Shown here: one piece after another, positions 25,401 to 35,085 of the stretch
Layout of the letters: every line of letters starts with the position of its first letter
Numbering within the stretch: position 1 is the stretch's first letter
DNA from: Kribbella jiaozuonensis
GTDB lineage: Bacteria; Actinomycetota; Actinomycetes; Propionibacteriales; Kribbellaceae
DNA length: 64,000 nt
Assembly: GCF_005233875.1 (NCBI RefSeq)
Contig: NZ_SZPZ01000001.1
Location: forward strand, 1,302,001 to 1,366,000
Reading direction: 5' to 3'
Position numbers and translations under genes: made by a program
Notes under the pieces: generated by a model
Databases searched by the model: none
What the model was told of the DNA's origin: nothing
Seen by the model: only the letters and a program-made list of their open reading frames with translations

Positions 25401-25951
25401 TGACCCTGTGGTACCTGGCCCGCGCGGCCGGCGTGGTCACGATGGTGATGTTCACGCTGTCGGCCGTCCTCGGCATGGTCATGCCGAACGTCCGGCGACC
25501 GGAGCGCCGGTTCTGGCTGCAGTACGTGCATCGCTCGGCCGCAGTGACCGGGCTGGTCCTGCTGACCACCCACGTGGTCGCAGTCATCGCCGACAGCTAC
25601 GTGGCCATCAGTCCGACCGTCCTGGTGCGGCCGTTCGCCTCCGGCTATCGACCGTTCGCCATGGTGGTCGGCGTACTGGCTCTCTACAGCTTGGTACTGG
25701 CGTCCCTCGTCGGAGCGTCCCGTGGTCGGTTGGCGTCGTCCGCGACGTTCACCAAGTACTGGCGCAAGCTCCACATCGCGGCATCGGTCGGCTGGCTGCT
25801 GGCCGTCGGGCACTCGCTGCTCGCCGGCACAGACCGCAGTACGCCGTGGATGCTCGCGATCACGATCAGCTGCCTGGCTGCCGTCGCCACCGCGGGCGTG
25901 TACCGCCTCAACGCCGCCCCGAAGCTCACCCGTGCCTGGAGGACCCAATGA
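25400..25951 (+). CDS. Ferric reductase-like transmembrane protein
   Basis: 183 residues with five to six hydrophobic helices. His residues within helices (YVHRSAAV, LLTTHVVAV, KLHIAASVGW, AVGHSLLAG) fit paired haem b ligands of the cytochrome b561 / ferric-reductase-like fold. It probably passes electrons across the membrane between the cytoplasmic flavoprotein and a surface acceptor. The start is coupled to apbE (TGATG) and the stop to the next gene (ATGA). Confidence 0.85.
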   Translation: MTLWYLARAAGVVTMVMFTLSAVLGMVMPNVRRPERRFWLQYVHRSAAVTGLVLLTTHVVAVIADSYVAISPTVLVRPFASGYRPFAMVVGVLALYSLVLASLVGASRGRLASSATFTKYWRKLHIAASVGWLLAVGHSLLAGTDRSTPWMLAITISCLAAVATAGVYRLNAAPKLTRAWRTQ

Positions 25952-27147
25952 TCACGCTCGACGACACCCGGGTCATCGGTGAGGCCAGAGTCCTCGCCGG
26001 ACTCGGCCAGGGCCGCCTGGACCTGCAGCGTCACCTACTGACTCACGGCAGCTTGCCCACCCTCACCCGCGACCAGTACACCAAGCTTGCTGAAGCGGTA
26101 GGACTCAGAGGACGCGGTGGAGCGGCGTTCCCGGTCGCGCTGAAGCTGCAGGACCTCCCGGCTCGCGGAGTGGAAGCTGTCGTGGTCAACGGCTCGGAGA
26201 GCGAGCCGGTCAGCCGCAAGGACCGCCTGCTCCTCACTCAGTCACCGCATCTCGTGCTGGACGGCGCGGTCGGTCTGGCGCACGCACTGGGCGCGCCGCA
26301 CGTGCTGATCGCCGTACATGACACACAAGCTGCCACCTCGGTCCGTGAAGCTCTGATGGAGCGCGACGACCGGCTCGCGATCGAAGTACAGGAGACTCCG
26401 GGGCGGTTCGTCGCGGGGGAGGCCCGTGCGGTGTTGAGCGTGCTGGAGGGAGGTACGGCGGTGCCGCCTGGTCGGAGAGTGTTGCCGACGCGGAAGGGGT
26501 ACCACCGGCGCCCGACGTTCCTGTCGAACGTCGAGACGTTCGCCCAGCTCGCCGTACTGGCGCGGCTCGGGTCACGCGGGTTCAGCAGCACCGGCCTGAT
26601 CAGTGAGCCCGGCACGCAGCTGCTGACGATCGACGGCGCCGTCCAGCGGCCCGGAGTGATCGAGACACCGACCGGTATCCCACTCGACACAGTCCTGCAG
26701 TACGCCGGCGCGCAAGCCGGACCCGTACTACTCGGCGGCTACCACGGTCGCTGGCTCGAGCACACCGAGGGCGTGACGCTGCAGCGACCGGAGGTGTCCG
26801 CCGGCATCATCCTGGCGCTCGGGTCCGACACCTGCCCGCTCGGTGAGATCACCCGTGTCACCCAGTGGCTGTCCAGTCAGTCAGCCGGCCAGTGCGGGCC
26901 TTGTGTGTTCGGCCTCGCCGCTCTGGTCGACGACTTCGCCAGGCTGACGGTCGGCGATCCGCAGGGATGGCACGACGCCCACCGGCACCTCGGTCTGGTT
27001 CCGGGGCGCGGGGCGTGTGCGCACCCGGACGGGACTGCGAGATTCCTCACGTCCGCGCTCGAGGTGTTCGACGACGACGTACAGCATCACCTCTCCGGAC
27101 AGGGGTGCGGCCGGCCGGTTCTGGGAGTCCTGGGAGGTACCCGATGA
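25948..27147 (+). CDS. NuoF-like NADH-binding flavoprotein
   Basis: 399 residues related to the 51-kDa subunit of complex I. GLRGRGGAAFP near 53 is the FMN/NADH glycine motif; FLSNVETFAQLAVL near 190 is a family mark; a SLBB-like section follows; the C-terminal cluster region has SSQSAGQCGPCVFGL and GRGACAHPDG. NuoF uses four Cys for a 4Fe-4S cluster; here I find CGPC plus one later Cys in place, so the cluster may be altered or absent. It probably oxidises NADH, or works in reverse, with the adjacent ferredoxin. Coupled by ATGA on both sides. Confidence 0.88.
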   Translation: MITLDDTRVIGEARVLAGLGQGRLDLQRHLLTHGSLPTLTRDQYTKLAEAVGLRGRGGAAFPVALKLQDLPARGVEAVVVNGSESEPVSRKDRLLLTQSPHLVLDGAVGLAHALGAPHVLIAVHDTQAATSVREALMERDDRLAIEVQETPGRFVAGEARAVLSVLEGGTAVPPGRRVLPTRKGYHRRPTFLSNVETFAQLAVLARLGSRGFSSTGLISEPGTQLLTIDGAVQRPGVIETPTGIPLDTVLQYAGAQAGPVLLGGYHGRWLEHTEGVTLQRPEVSAGIILALGSDTCPLGEITRVTQWLSSQSAGQCGPCVFGLAALVDDFARLTVGDPQGWHDAHRHLGLVPGRGACAHPDGTARFLTSALEVFDDDVQHHLSGQGCGRPVLGVLGGTR

Positions 27148-27341
27148 ACAAGCTCGAGATCGACTGGACCAGGTGCGACGGGCACGGCCTCTGCGCAGGT
27201 CTGGTGCCCGACGACATCCTGCTCGACGAGTGGGGATTCCCGGTGCTGCGCGGCCGGGAAATCACCGCCGGTGAACTGTCGGATGCACGCCGCGCAGTCC
27301 TCGCATGTCCGGCTCTGGCCCTCCGCCTCAACAATCGATGA
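27144..27341 (+). CDS. Small ferredoxin, 3Fe-4S type
   Basis: 65 residues. Cys ligands are in CDGHGLC and LACPAL, three in all, matching one-cluster 3Fe-4S ferredoxins of actinobacteria in which the middle ligand of the CxxCxxC motif is replaced. It is an electron carrier for the preceding flavoprotein. The ATG at 27144 overlaps the previous stop. It is the last gene of the operon; the glutamate dehydrogenase follows after 115 nt. Confidence 0.9.
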   Translation: MNKLEIDWTRCDGHGLCAGLVPDDILLDEWGFPVLRGREITAGELSDARRAVLACPALALRLNNR

Positions 27342-27456
27342 CAGGCCCGTCCCGACACCACACCAGTGACAAAGGTGGACTAATCTCTGAGTGACCGCAC
27401 AACGTCGTGCGGTCCGGCGAGAGCGACGCCGAAGTCACATGTGGAGACGGTGGGGA

Positions 27457-30400
27457 ATGCAGAGCAAGCTGGACGTCCAGAAGGCAGACGTGCTCGCCAA
27501 GGCGGTGGCCGCGGGCACCCATGGGCACGACAAACTCGTCGACCCGGGCAAGCTGAGGACGTTCCTGGATCAGTACTACCGGCACGTCGCCGCCGAGGAC
27601 GTCGCCGAGCGCCAGCCGAACGACTGCCTGGGCGCCGCGCGGCACCACTACAAGTCCGCGATGAGCCGCCCGCAGGGTACGGCGAAGGTGCACGTCTTCA
27701 CCCCGACCGTCGACGAGCACGGCTGGTCCGCGAGCGGCCGGACCGTGGTCGAGATCGTCATCGACGACATGCCGTTCCTGGTCGACAGCGCCTCGATGGC
27801 GATCACCGAGCACAACCTCGAGCTCCAGCTGCTGATCCACCCGCAGTTCGTCGTACGGCGTGATGTCGCCGGCACGCTGCAGGAGGTCCTGGACGACAGC
27901 GCCGCCGCGGACGGGCACGACCTGGTCCGCGAGAGCTGGATGCACCTGGAGATCGAGCGGATCGCTGACGTCGCCGAGCACCGCGCCCTCGAGCAGGCGC
28001 TGCAGAAGGTGCTGAACGACGTCCGCGAGGCGGTCGAGGACTGGCCGAAGATGCACGAGAAGGCGGTCAGCATCGCCGCAGGGCTGACGGCCGACGACCT
28101 GCCGGTCCCCGAGAGCGAGGTGGAGGAGGCCCGCGAGCTGCTGGAGTGGCTGGCCGACGAGCACTTCACGTTTCTCGGCTACCGCGAGTACGACTTCACC
28201 ATGGAGGGCCAGCAGGGCATCCTGCGCGGCCGGCCCGGGACGGGGCTGGGCATCCTCCGGCCGGACCCGAAGCCCGGCTCCGGCAAGCTGCCGCCCGAGG
28301 TGAGCGCCAAGGCGCAGGAGCGGAAGCTGCTGATCCTGACCAAGGCCAACTCGCGCTCCACCGTGCACCGGTCGACCTACCTCGACTACGTGGGCATCAA
28401 GCAGTTCGACGAGAACGGCGAGCCGGTCCGGGAGTGCCGGTTCATCGGCCTGCTCTCCTCGACGGCGTACACCGAGAGCGTCATGCAGGTGCCCGTACTG
28501 CGGCGCAAGGCGCTCGAGCTGTTCCGCCTGACCGGCTTCGACCCGAACAGCCACAGCGGCAAGGGCCTGCTCGACGTACTGGAGACGTACCCGCGTGACG
28601 AGCTGCTGCAGGCCCCGGTGGAGGACCTGCTGCCGATCGTCCAGTCGGTGCTGCACCTCCAGGAGCGGCGCGCGGTCAAGCTGTTCGTACGGCGTGACGT
28701 CTACAACCGGTACCTGTCCTGCCTGGTGTACCTGCCGCGTGACCGCTACACCACTGCGGTCCGGCTGAAGATGCAGCAGATCCTGAAGGACGCCATCGGC
28801 GCGGAGACCGTCACGTACGCCGCGTACGTCACCGAGTCGGTGCTGGCCCGCGTGCACTTCGTCGTCCGGATGAAGCAGGGCGAGACGGTCGGGGAGTACG
28901 ACCCGGACCTGCTCGAGCAGCAGGTGATCGACGCGACCCGTGCCTGGGCCGACGACTTCACCGCGGCGCTGCACGCGCAGGGCGGCGACGGTGCGGTCAC
29001 CAAGCTGTCCCGCCGATACGCGCAGGCGTTCCCGGAGGCGTACAAGGAGGACTTCGACGCGCGCGTTGCGGTCAACGACGTACACGTCCTGGAGAGCCTG
29101 CCGGCCGAGGACGGTCTGGCCATGTCGCTCTACAGCCCGATCGAGGAGGAGTGGGAAGGCGAGCGCCGCTTCAAGGTCTTCCGGCGAGGTACGGCGCTGT
29201 CGCTGTCGCAGGTGCTGCCCCATCTGAGCGCGATGGGCGTCGAGGTGATCGACGAGCGGCCGTACGAGATCCGCTGCGACGACGGCACGATGGCCTACAT
29301 CTACGACTTCGGCCTGAAGGCGCCCGAGGACACCCAGGAGCGCGAGGAACTGCGCAAGCTGTTCTCGGACACGTTCCAGGCCGTCTGGGAGGGCCGGGCC
29401 GAGTCCGACAAGCTGAACGCGCTGGTACTGCGCGGCAACCTCAGCTGGCGGCAGGTGTCGATCCTGCGCGCGTACCAGCGCTACATCCGCCAGGGCGGTA
29501 CGCCGTTCAGCCAGGACTACATCCAGAACACGTTCCTGAACCACGTGGACGTCGCGGGCCTGCTGGTGCAGCTGTTCGAGACCAGCTTCGACCCGGCCCG
29601 CGGCCCGGCCGACGATCCGGACCGGGCCATGCGGGTGGACCAGCTGGAGAAGGAGATCCTGGCCACGCTGGACACCGTGCAGAGCCTGGACGAGGACCGG
29701 ATCCTGCGGTCGTACCTCACCGTGATGAAGGCGACGCTGCGGACCAACTACTTCCAGCCGGGTCCCGACGGGCAACCGCGGTCGTACCTGTCGCTGAAGC
29801 TGGAGCCGAAGGCGATCCCGGACCTGCCGCAGCCGCGGCCGGCGTACGAGATCTTCGTGTACTCGCCGCAGGTCGAAGGTGTGCACCTGCGGTTCGGCGC
29901 GGTCGCGCGCGGCGGTCTGCGCTGGTCGGACCGGCGCGAGGACTTCCGCACCGAGGTGCTCGGCCTGGTCAAGGCGCAGATGGTGAAGAACTCGGTGATC
30001 GTGCCGGTCGGCGCGAAGGGCGGGTTCTACGCCAAGCAGCTGCCGGACCCGTCCGTCGACCGGGACGCCTGGCTGGCCGAGGGCATCGCGTCGTACAAGA
30101 CCTTCATCTCCGGACTGCTGGACATCACCGACAACATCGTTGCCGGTGACATCGTTCCGCCGAAGGACGTGGTCCGGTACGACGGTGACGACGCCTACCT
30201 GGTCGTTGCCGCCGACAAGGGCACCGCCACGTTCTCGGACATCGCGAACGGGGTCGCAAAGGAGTACGGGTTCTGGCTGGGCGACGCGTTCGCGTCCGGC
30301 GGCTCGGTCGGCTACGACCACAAGGCGATGGGCATCACCGCCCGCGGCGCGTGGGAGTCGGTCAAGCGGCACTTCCGCGAGATGGGTGTGGACTGCCAAA

Positions 30401-32319
30401 CCGAGGACTTCACCGTCGTCGGCGTCGGCGACATGTCCGGTGACGTGTTCGGCAACGGGATGCTGCTGTCCGAACACATCCGCCTGGTCGCGGCCTTCGA
30501 CCACCGGCACATCTTCCTCGACCCGGCGCCCGACGCGGCCTCGTCGTTCGCCGAACGGCGGCGGCTGTTCGAGCTGCCGCGGTCGTCGTGGGCGGACTAC
30601 AACGCCTCGCTGATCTCGGCCGGCGGCGGGGTGTTCCCGCGGACCGACAAGGCGATCCCGATCTCTGCCGAGGTGCGCGACATACTCGGTATCGAGGGCA
30701 GCCCGACCACGCTGACGCCGGCCGAGCTGATGAACGCGATCCTGAAGGCGCCGGTCGACCTGTTCTGGAACGGCGGTATCGGCACGTACGTGAAGTCGTC
30801 GGCCGAGTCGAACGCCGACGTCGGCGACAAGGCCAACGACGCGATCCGGATCAACGGCGCCGACCTGCGCGCCCGCGCGGTCGGCGAGGGCGGCAACCTC
30901 GGCTTCACCCAGCTCGGCCGGATCGAGTACGCCGCGGCCGGCGGCCGGATCAATACCGACTTCATCGACAACGTGGCCGGCGTGGACACCTCCGACCACG
31001 AGGTCAACATCAAGATCCTGCTGGACAAGGTGGTTGCCGACGGCGACCTGACCGAGAAGCAGCGCAACGACATCATCGCGTCGATGACCGACGAGGTCGG
31101 CGCGCTGGTGCTGAAGAGCAACTACCGGCAGAACATCGCGCTCGCCAACGCCGGCGCGCAGGCCGTGGCGTTGATGCATGTGCACCAGGACTGGGTACGG
31201 CGCTTGGAGCGTCAGGGGCTGCTCGACCGCGAGCTGGAGTTCCTGCCGAGCGTGACCGAGTTCAAGCGGCGCAAGGCCGAGGGCCGCGGGCTGACCTCGC
31301 CGGAGCTGTCGGTGCTGATCGCGTACACCAAGATCGTGATGGAAGCCGAGCTGCTCAAGACCACGCTGCCGGACGACCCGTTCCTCAAGCACAAGCTCGC
31401 CAGCTACTTCCCGAAGGCGATCCAGGAGCGGTTCGGCGATCAGATCCAGAGCCACCAGCTGCGGCGCGAGATCATCACCACGCAGGTCGTCAACGAGTTC
31501 GTGAACACGTCGGGCATCACGGCGTACCACCGGCTCTCGCTGGAGACCGGCGGGACGGTCGAGGACGTCGTCCGGGCGAACCTCGCCGCCAGCAGGATCT
31601 TCTCGCAGCCCGAGCTGCTGTCGCGGAACGCCGAGCTGGACAACATCGTCGACGCCGAGACCCAGACCCACATGCGGCTGGAGACCCGGACGCTGGTCGA
31701 GCGCGCGACGCGCTGGCTGGTCAGCAACCGGCGTCCTCCGGTCGACATCGAGGAGCTCATCGAGTTCTTCGGTCCGGGGATCGCGAAGCTGACCGCGGCA
31801 TTGCCCGACGTACTGCGGGGTCGCGCGCTGGCCCTGTTCGAGCAGCGCCGGGAAAGCCTTGTGCAGAAGGGCGTTGCGGACGATTTCGCGACCCGGATCG
31901 CGGTGCTGCCCCCGGCGTACGCCGGACTCGGCGTCGTCGAGACCGCGTCCCGGGACGACATCGACATCCTCGAGGTCGCCAAGGTCCACTTCGCGCTGGG
32001 CGAGCGGCTGCAACTGGGCCGCTTCCTGGAGCGGATCATCGGCCTGCCGCGTACCGACCGCTGGCAGACGATGGCCCGCGCCGCCCTCCGCGACGACCTG
32101 CACGCCGTCCACTCGCGCCTCACCCGCCAGGTGCTGGCCACCACGGACGCCTCGGCCGACCCCGAGGACCGGGTCATCACCTGGCAGGACCAGAACGCGG
32201 TCGCCTTGTCCCGCGCCTCCTCGATGCTCGAGGAGATCGTCGAGACCGACGGCCCGGAACTCGCCCAACTCTCGGTCGGCCTCCGGCTGGTCCGCACGCT
32301 GATCGCGAACCAGGGATAG
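27457..32319 (+). CDS. NAD-specific glutamate dehydrogenase, large (about 180 kDa) type
   Basis: 1620 residues, the usual size for this class. N-terminal ACT-like regulatory segments are followed by the catalytic core in the middle: VPVGAKGGFYAKQLPD near 850, the nucleotide-binding FGNGMLLSEHIRLVAAFDHR near 1000, NGGIGTYVKSSAES near 1105, GEGGNLGFTQLGRIEYA near 1145. It converts glutamate to 2-oxoglutarate and ammonia with NAD and works mainly in glutamate catabolism. The ATG at 27457 has GGAG 10 nt upstream; ATG 27439 and GTG 27391 are in frame but add a basic stretch. It ends 3 nt from the convergent gntR stop. Confidence 0.95.
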   Translation: MQSKLDVQKADVLAKAVAAGTHGHDKLVDPGKLRTFLDQYYRHVAAEDVAERQPNDCLGAARHHYKSAMSRPQGTAKVHVFTPTVDEHGWSASGRTVVEIVIDDMPFLVDSASMAITEHNLELQLLIHPQFVVRRDVAGTLQEVLDDSAAADGHDLVRESWMHLEIERIADVAEHRALEQALQKVLNDVREAVEDWPKMHEKAVSIAAGLTADDLPVPESEVEEARELLEWLADEHFTFLGYREYDFTMEGQQGILRGRPGTGLGILRPDPKPGSGKLPPEVSAKAQERKLLILTKANSRSTVHRSTYLDYVGIKQFDENGEPVRECRFIGLLSSTAYTESVMQVPVLRRKALELFRLTGFDPNSHSGKGLLDVLETYPRDELLQAPVEDLLPIVQSVLHLQERRAVKLFVRRDVYNRYLSCLVYLPRDRYTTAVRLKMQQILKDAIGAETVTYAAYVTESVLARVHFVVRMKQGETVGEYDPDLLEQQVIDATRAWADDFTAALHAQGGDGAVTKLSRRYAQAFPEAYKEDFDARVAVNDVHVLESLPAEDGLAMSLYSPIEEEWEGERRFKVFRRGTALSLSQVLPHLSAMGVEVIDERPYEIRCDDGTMAYIYDFGLKAPEDTQEREELRKLFSDTFQAVWEGRAESDKLNALVLRGNLSWRQVSILRAYQRYIRQGGTPFSQDYIQNTFLNHVDVAGLLVQLFETSFDPARGPADDPDRAMRVDQLEKEILATLDTVQSLDEDRILRSYLTVMKATLRTNYFQPGPDGQPRSYLSLKLEPKAIPDLPQPRPAYEIFVYSPQVEGVHLRFGAVARGGLRWSDRREDFRTEVLGLVKAQMVKNSVIVPVGAKGGFYAKQLPDPSVDRDAWLAEGIASYKTFISGLLDITDNIVAGDIVPPKDVVRYDGDDAYLVVAADKGTATFSDIANGVAKEYGFWLGDAFASGGSVGYDHKAMGITARGAWESVKRHFREMGVDCQTEDFTVVGVGDMSGDVFGNGMLLSEHIRLVAAFDHRHIFLDPAPDAASSFAERRRLFELPRSSWADYNASLISAGGGVFPRTDKAIPISAEVRDILGIEGSPTTLTPAELMNAILKAPVDLFWNGGIGTYVKSSAESNADVGDKANDAIRINGADLRARAVGEGGNLGFTQLGRIEYAAAGGRINTDFIDNVAGVDTSDHEVNIKILLDKVVADGDLTEKQRNDIIASMTDEVGALVLKSNYRQNIALANAGAQAVALMHVHQDWVRRLERQGLLDRELEFLPSVTEFKRRKAEGRGLTSPELSVLIAYTKIVMEAELLKTTLPDDPFLKHKLASYFPKAIQERFGDQIQSHQLRREIITTQVVNEFVNTSGITAYHRLSLETGGTVEDVVRANLAASRIFSQPELLSRNAELDNIVDAETQTHMRLETRTLVERATRWLVSNRRPPVDIEELIEFFGPGIAKLTAALPDVLRGRALALFEQRRESLVQKGVADDFATRIAVLPPAYAGLGVVETASRDDIDILEVAKVHFALGERLQLGRFLERIIGLPRTDRWQTMARAALRDDLHAVHSRLTRQVLATTDASADPEDRVITWQDQNAVALSRASSMLEEIVETDGPELAQLSVGLRLVRTLIANQG

Positions 32320-32322
32320 GGG

Positions 32323-33060
32323 TCAGCGTTCGGAGACGACCACGTCGACCGAGTAGTGGTCGGCGCGGTAGCAGTGGGTGGCGTATTCGACGGGGGAACC
32401 GTCGGCGGCGTACGCGGAGCGGGTCATGGTGACCAGCGGCTCGGCCTTGGACATGTGCAGTGTCCGGCGTTCGTCGGCGGTGGCGTTGCGGGCGCCGATG
32501 CGTTGGCGTGCGACCGTCGGGCGGATGCCGCGGGCGCGGAGTACGGCGTACAGGCCTTCGTGGGTGAGTTGTTCGAGGGTGAGGTCGTTGAGGGCCGGAG
32601 GCAACCAGTTGCGCATGATCGCGAGCGGTACGTCGTCGGCGTAGCGGAGCCGGACGATCGAGACCAGCGGCGTGCCGGCGGGCAGCTCGAGGATGGTGGC
32701 GGCGCGATCGTCCTGCGCCTCGCAGTCGAGTGACAGGACCTCGGTGCGCGGCGCGCGGCCCTCGCGTTCGAGATCGTCGTACAGGCTGGTCAGCTCGGCC
32801 TTGCGGTGCACCATCTGGCTCGCGACCGTGGTGCCGATGCCGCGGCGGCGGACCAGCAGGCCCTGGTTGACCAGCTCCGCGATCGCGCGGCGCACGGTCG
32901 GCCGGGACAGGCCGAGGCGGTCCGACATCGCGATCTCGTTCTCGAACGGGTCTCCCGGGCGGAGCGAGCCGTCGGTGATGGCGGACGTCAGTTGCTCGGC
33001 CAGTTGGTGGTAGAGCGGCACCGGACTGGCCCGATCGATACTGACCGGGAGAGCAATCAT
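32323..33060 (-). CDS. GntR/HutC-family regulator, probable inositol repressor
   Basis: 245 residues. The N-terminal winged helix (VPLYHQLAEQL, LGLSRPTVRRAIAELVNQG, RRGIGTTV) is followed by a UTRA ligand-binding domain with LAIMRNWLPP and GSPVEYATHCYRADHYSVDV. It is divergent from iolG, which makes it the probable repressor of the iol operon, relieved by an inositol metabolite. A paralogue at 55587 shares the same UTRA landmarks. The promoter region between it and iolG is unusually AT-rich. Confidence 0.88.
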   Translation of the reverse strand: MIALPVSIDRASPVPLYHQLAEQLTSAITDGSLRPGDPFENEIAMSDRLGLSRPTVRRAIAELVNQGLLVRRRGIGTTVASQMVHRKAELTSLYDDLEREGRAPRTEVLSLDCEAQDDRAATILELPAGTPLVSIVRLRYADDVPLAIMRNWLPPALNDLTLEQLTHEGLYAVLRARGIRPTVARQRIGARNATADERRTLHMSKAEPLVTMTRSAYAADGSPVEYATHCYRADHYSVDVVVSER

Positions 33061-33187
33061 GGCCGGGATGTTACATGAGGAAGGTATGTATGTCTTGATG
33101 TGAAAATGTGTTTACAAAGGCTTGACTCCGGTGGCACCTGCCGGAAAGCTGACGGGGGCGTGCTGGGCGAGCAGAGAGGTGACCGGG
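33061..33187. promoter_or_regulatory. Divergent iol control region
   Basis: The first 60 bp are strikingly AT-rich for this genome (around 33071-33118). TTGACT at 33122-33127 and AAAGCT at 33145-33150, 17 bp apart, are a possible iolG promoter. AGAGGTG near 33175 is the iolG ribosome site. No perfect palindrome was found, so the GntR site is undefined. Confidence 0.5.
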
Positions 33188-34186
33188 ATGCGGATCGGGT
33201 TGGTCGGGGTCGGGCGGATCGGGGCGTTCCACGCCGCGACGCTCAAGGATCTGCCGGCGGTGGATCAGGTGGTCGTCGCCGACGCGGATCCCGGCCGGGC
33301 GGAGCTGGTCGCGAAGGATCTCGGTCTCGAGTTCGCGCCTGACGTGGACGCGCTGCTCGCGAGCCGTCCGGACGGCTTCGTGATCGCGGCCGCGACCGCG
33401 GCGCACGCGGAGCTGATCGCGGCCGGGGTCGCGGCCGGCATCCCGACGTTCTGCGAGAAGCCGGTCGCGCTCGACCTGGCCGAGACCAAGCGCGTGCTCG
33501 AGCTGGTCGAGGGGTCCGGCGTACCGGTGCACATCGGCTTCCAGCGCCGGTTCGACCACGGATACCAGACGGTCGCGGCGCAGGTGCGGTCCGGCGAGCT
33601 CGGGTTCGTCCATCACATCCGGGCGAACACGAACGACGCGTTCCCGCCGCCGGCCGAGTACATCCGGACCAGCGGCGGCTTCTTCCGCGACTGCACCGTG
33701 CACGACTTCGACATCATCCGGTTCGTCACCGGGCGTGAGGTGGTCAGCGCGTTCGCGACCGGCGCGAACCGCGGTGAGTCCTTCTTCGGCGAGTACGGCG
33801 ATGTGGACGCGGCGGCTGCGCTGCTGACGCTGGACGACGGCACGTTCGTCGCGGTCAGCGGCACGCGGTACAACGCGGCCGGGCACGACGTACGGATGGA
33901 GGTGCTCGGCAGCCTCGGATCGGTCGCGGTCGGACTCGACGAGCACACGGCGCTGCGCTCCGCCGAGGAGGGCGTGACGTTCCCCGGTGGTCAGCCGCAT
34001 GCGACGTTCATGGATCGCTTCCGCCCGGCTTATGTTGCCGAGCTTTCGGCCTTCACCGAGGTCGTGGCGGGTCGGCGGGAGGTGCCGTGCACGGTGCGGG
34101 ACGCGTACCAGGCTTTCCGTACTGCGGACGCTTGTGAGCTGTCCCGCCGGGAGAATCGCGTGGTGACCTTGGACGAGATCGCATGA
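33188..34186 (+). CDS. iolG: Inositol 2-dehydrogenase (Gfo/Idh/MocA)
   Basis: 332 residues. The NAD-binding motif GLVGVGRIGAFHA is at the N-terminus; the catalytic motif FCEKPVALD, with the conserved Lys, lies near 92, and DCTVHDFDIIRF near 178 carries the active-site Asp and His. It oxidises myo-inositol to scyllo-inosose. The ATG at 33188 is preceded by AGAGGTG; a longer frame from 33122 is rejected because homology starts at MRIGLVG. It is the first gene of the operon and is followed by a TIM-barrel gene. Confidence 0.9.
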   Translation: MRIGLVGVGRIGAFHAATLKDLPAVDQVVVADADPGRAELVAKDLGLEFAPDVDALLASRPDGFVIAAATAAHAELIAAGVAAGIPTFCEKPVALDLAETKRVLELVEGSGVPVHIGFQRRFDHGYQTVAAQVRSGELGFVHHIRANTNDAFPPPAEYIRTSGGFFRDCTVHDFDIIRFVTGREVVSAFATGANRGESFFGEYGDVDAAAALLTLDDGTFVAVSGTRYNAAGHDVRMEVLGSLGSVAVGLDEHTALRSAEEGVTFPGGQPHATFMDRFRPAYVAELSAFTEVVAGRREVPCTVRDAYQAFRTADACELSRRENRVVTLDEIA

Positions 34187-34203
34187 GTGGAGGAGAGCGG
34201 CCG

Positions 34204-35085
34204 ATGACTGACTTGGTGCACCGGATCGCAGGGGCGCCGATCTCGTGGGGTGTGTGCGAGGTCCCGGGCTGGGGCTGGCAGTACGACCCGCAGACGGTGC
34301 TGGCCGAGATGCGCGAGGTCGGCCTGGCGGCGACCGAGTTCGGGCCGGACGGGTTCCTGCCGGACGATCCGGCGGAGAAGGCGAAAACCCTTGCAGATGT
34401 GGGGCTTCGAGCGGTCGGCGGGTTCGTGCCGGTCGTGCTGCACGATCCGTCGTACGACCCGTCGCTCGATGTGGCGACGGCGCTCGAGGGATTTGTCGCC
34501 GCCGGTGCGACGACGCTGGTGCTTGCTGCCGCGACCGGGCAGGACGGGTACGACGATCGTCCGGTGCTCGACGAGGCCGGCTGGAGCACGCTGCTCGGCA
34601 ACCTGGACAAGCTGGCCATGCTCGCGGCGGCGAGTGGGGTGCTCGCGACGATCCACCCGCACGTCGGGACCATGGTCGAGAACGCCGCCGATGTCGACCG
34701 TGTCCTGAGCGGGTCGTCGATCGGGCTCACGCTCGACACCGGTCATCTGCTGATCGGCGGGGTCGACCCGGTCGCGCTCGTGGTCAAGCACACCCGTCGG
34801 GTCCGGCACACGCATCTGAAGGATGTCGACGCCTCGTGGGCGCGGCGGGTGCAGGCGGGTGAAGTCAGCTACACAGACGCCGTACGGCAGGGGATGTACC
34901 GGCCGTTGGGTGCCGGGGACATCGATATCGCGACGATCGTGGCGACGCTGGAGCAGGCCGGGTACGACGGTTGGTATGTGCTCGAGCAGGACACGATCCT
35001 CCCGGACCGGCCGACCGGCGAGGGGCCGGTGGTCGACGTACGGACGAGCGTCGCGCATTTGCGTGAGATTGCGGGTCGGGTCTGA
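34204..35085 (+). CDS. iolE: IolE-like TIM-barrel protein, probable inosose dehydratase
   Basis: 293 residues of the sugar-phosphate isomerase/epimerase-like barrel. Likely metal ligands and active-site groups: TEFGPDG, TIHPHVG, LTLDTGHL, HTHLKD and YVLEQD. IolE dehydrates scyllo-inosose. The start APISWGVCEVPGWG and end PLGAGDIDI resemble IolE more than IolI, but a second family member at 40274 leaves the exact split uncertain. The ATG at 34204 has GGAGGAG upstream; ATG 34183 overlaps the iolG stop and is possible. Confidence 0.75.
   Translation: MTDLVHRIAGAPISWGVCEVPGWGWQYDPQTVLAEMREVGLAATEFGPDGFLPDDPAEKAKTLADVGLRAVGGFVPVVLHDPSYDPSLDVATALEGFVAAGATTLVLAAATGQDGYDDRPVLDEAGWSTLLGNLDKLAMLAAASGVLATIHPHVGTMVENAADVDRVLSGSSIGLTLDTGHLLIGGVDPVALVVKHTRRVRHTHLKDVDASWARRVQAGEVSYTDAVRQGMYRPLGAGDIDIATIVATLEQAGYDGWYVLEQDTILPDRPTGEGPVVDVRTSVAHLREIAGRV

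Noticed and set aside
27328..32268. A 1646-codon open frame antisense to the glutamate dehydrogenase
   Set aside because: It mirrors the codon third-position GC bias of the sense gene, is Arg/Val/Leu/His-skewed, and has no domain or ribosome site. It is a shadow frame, despite its length.
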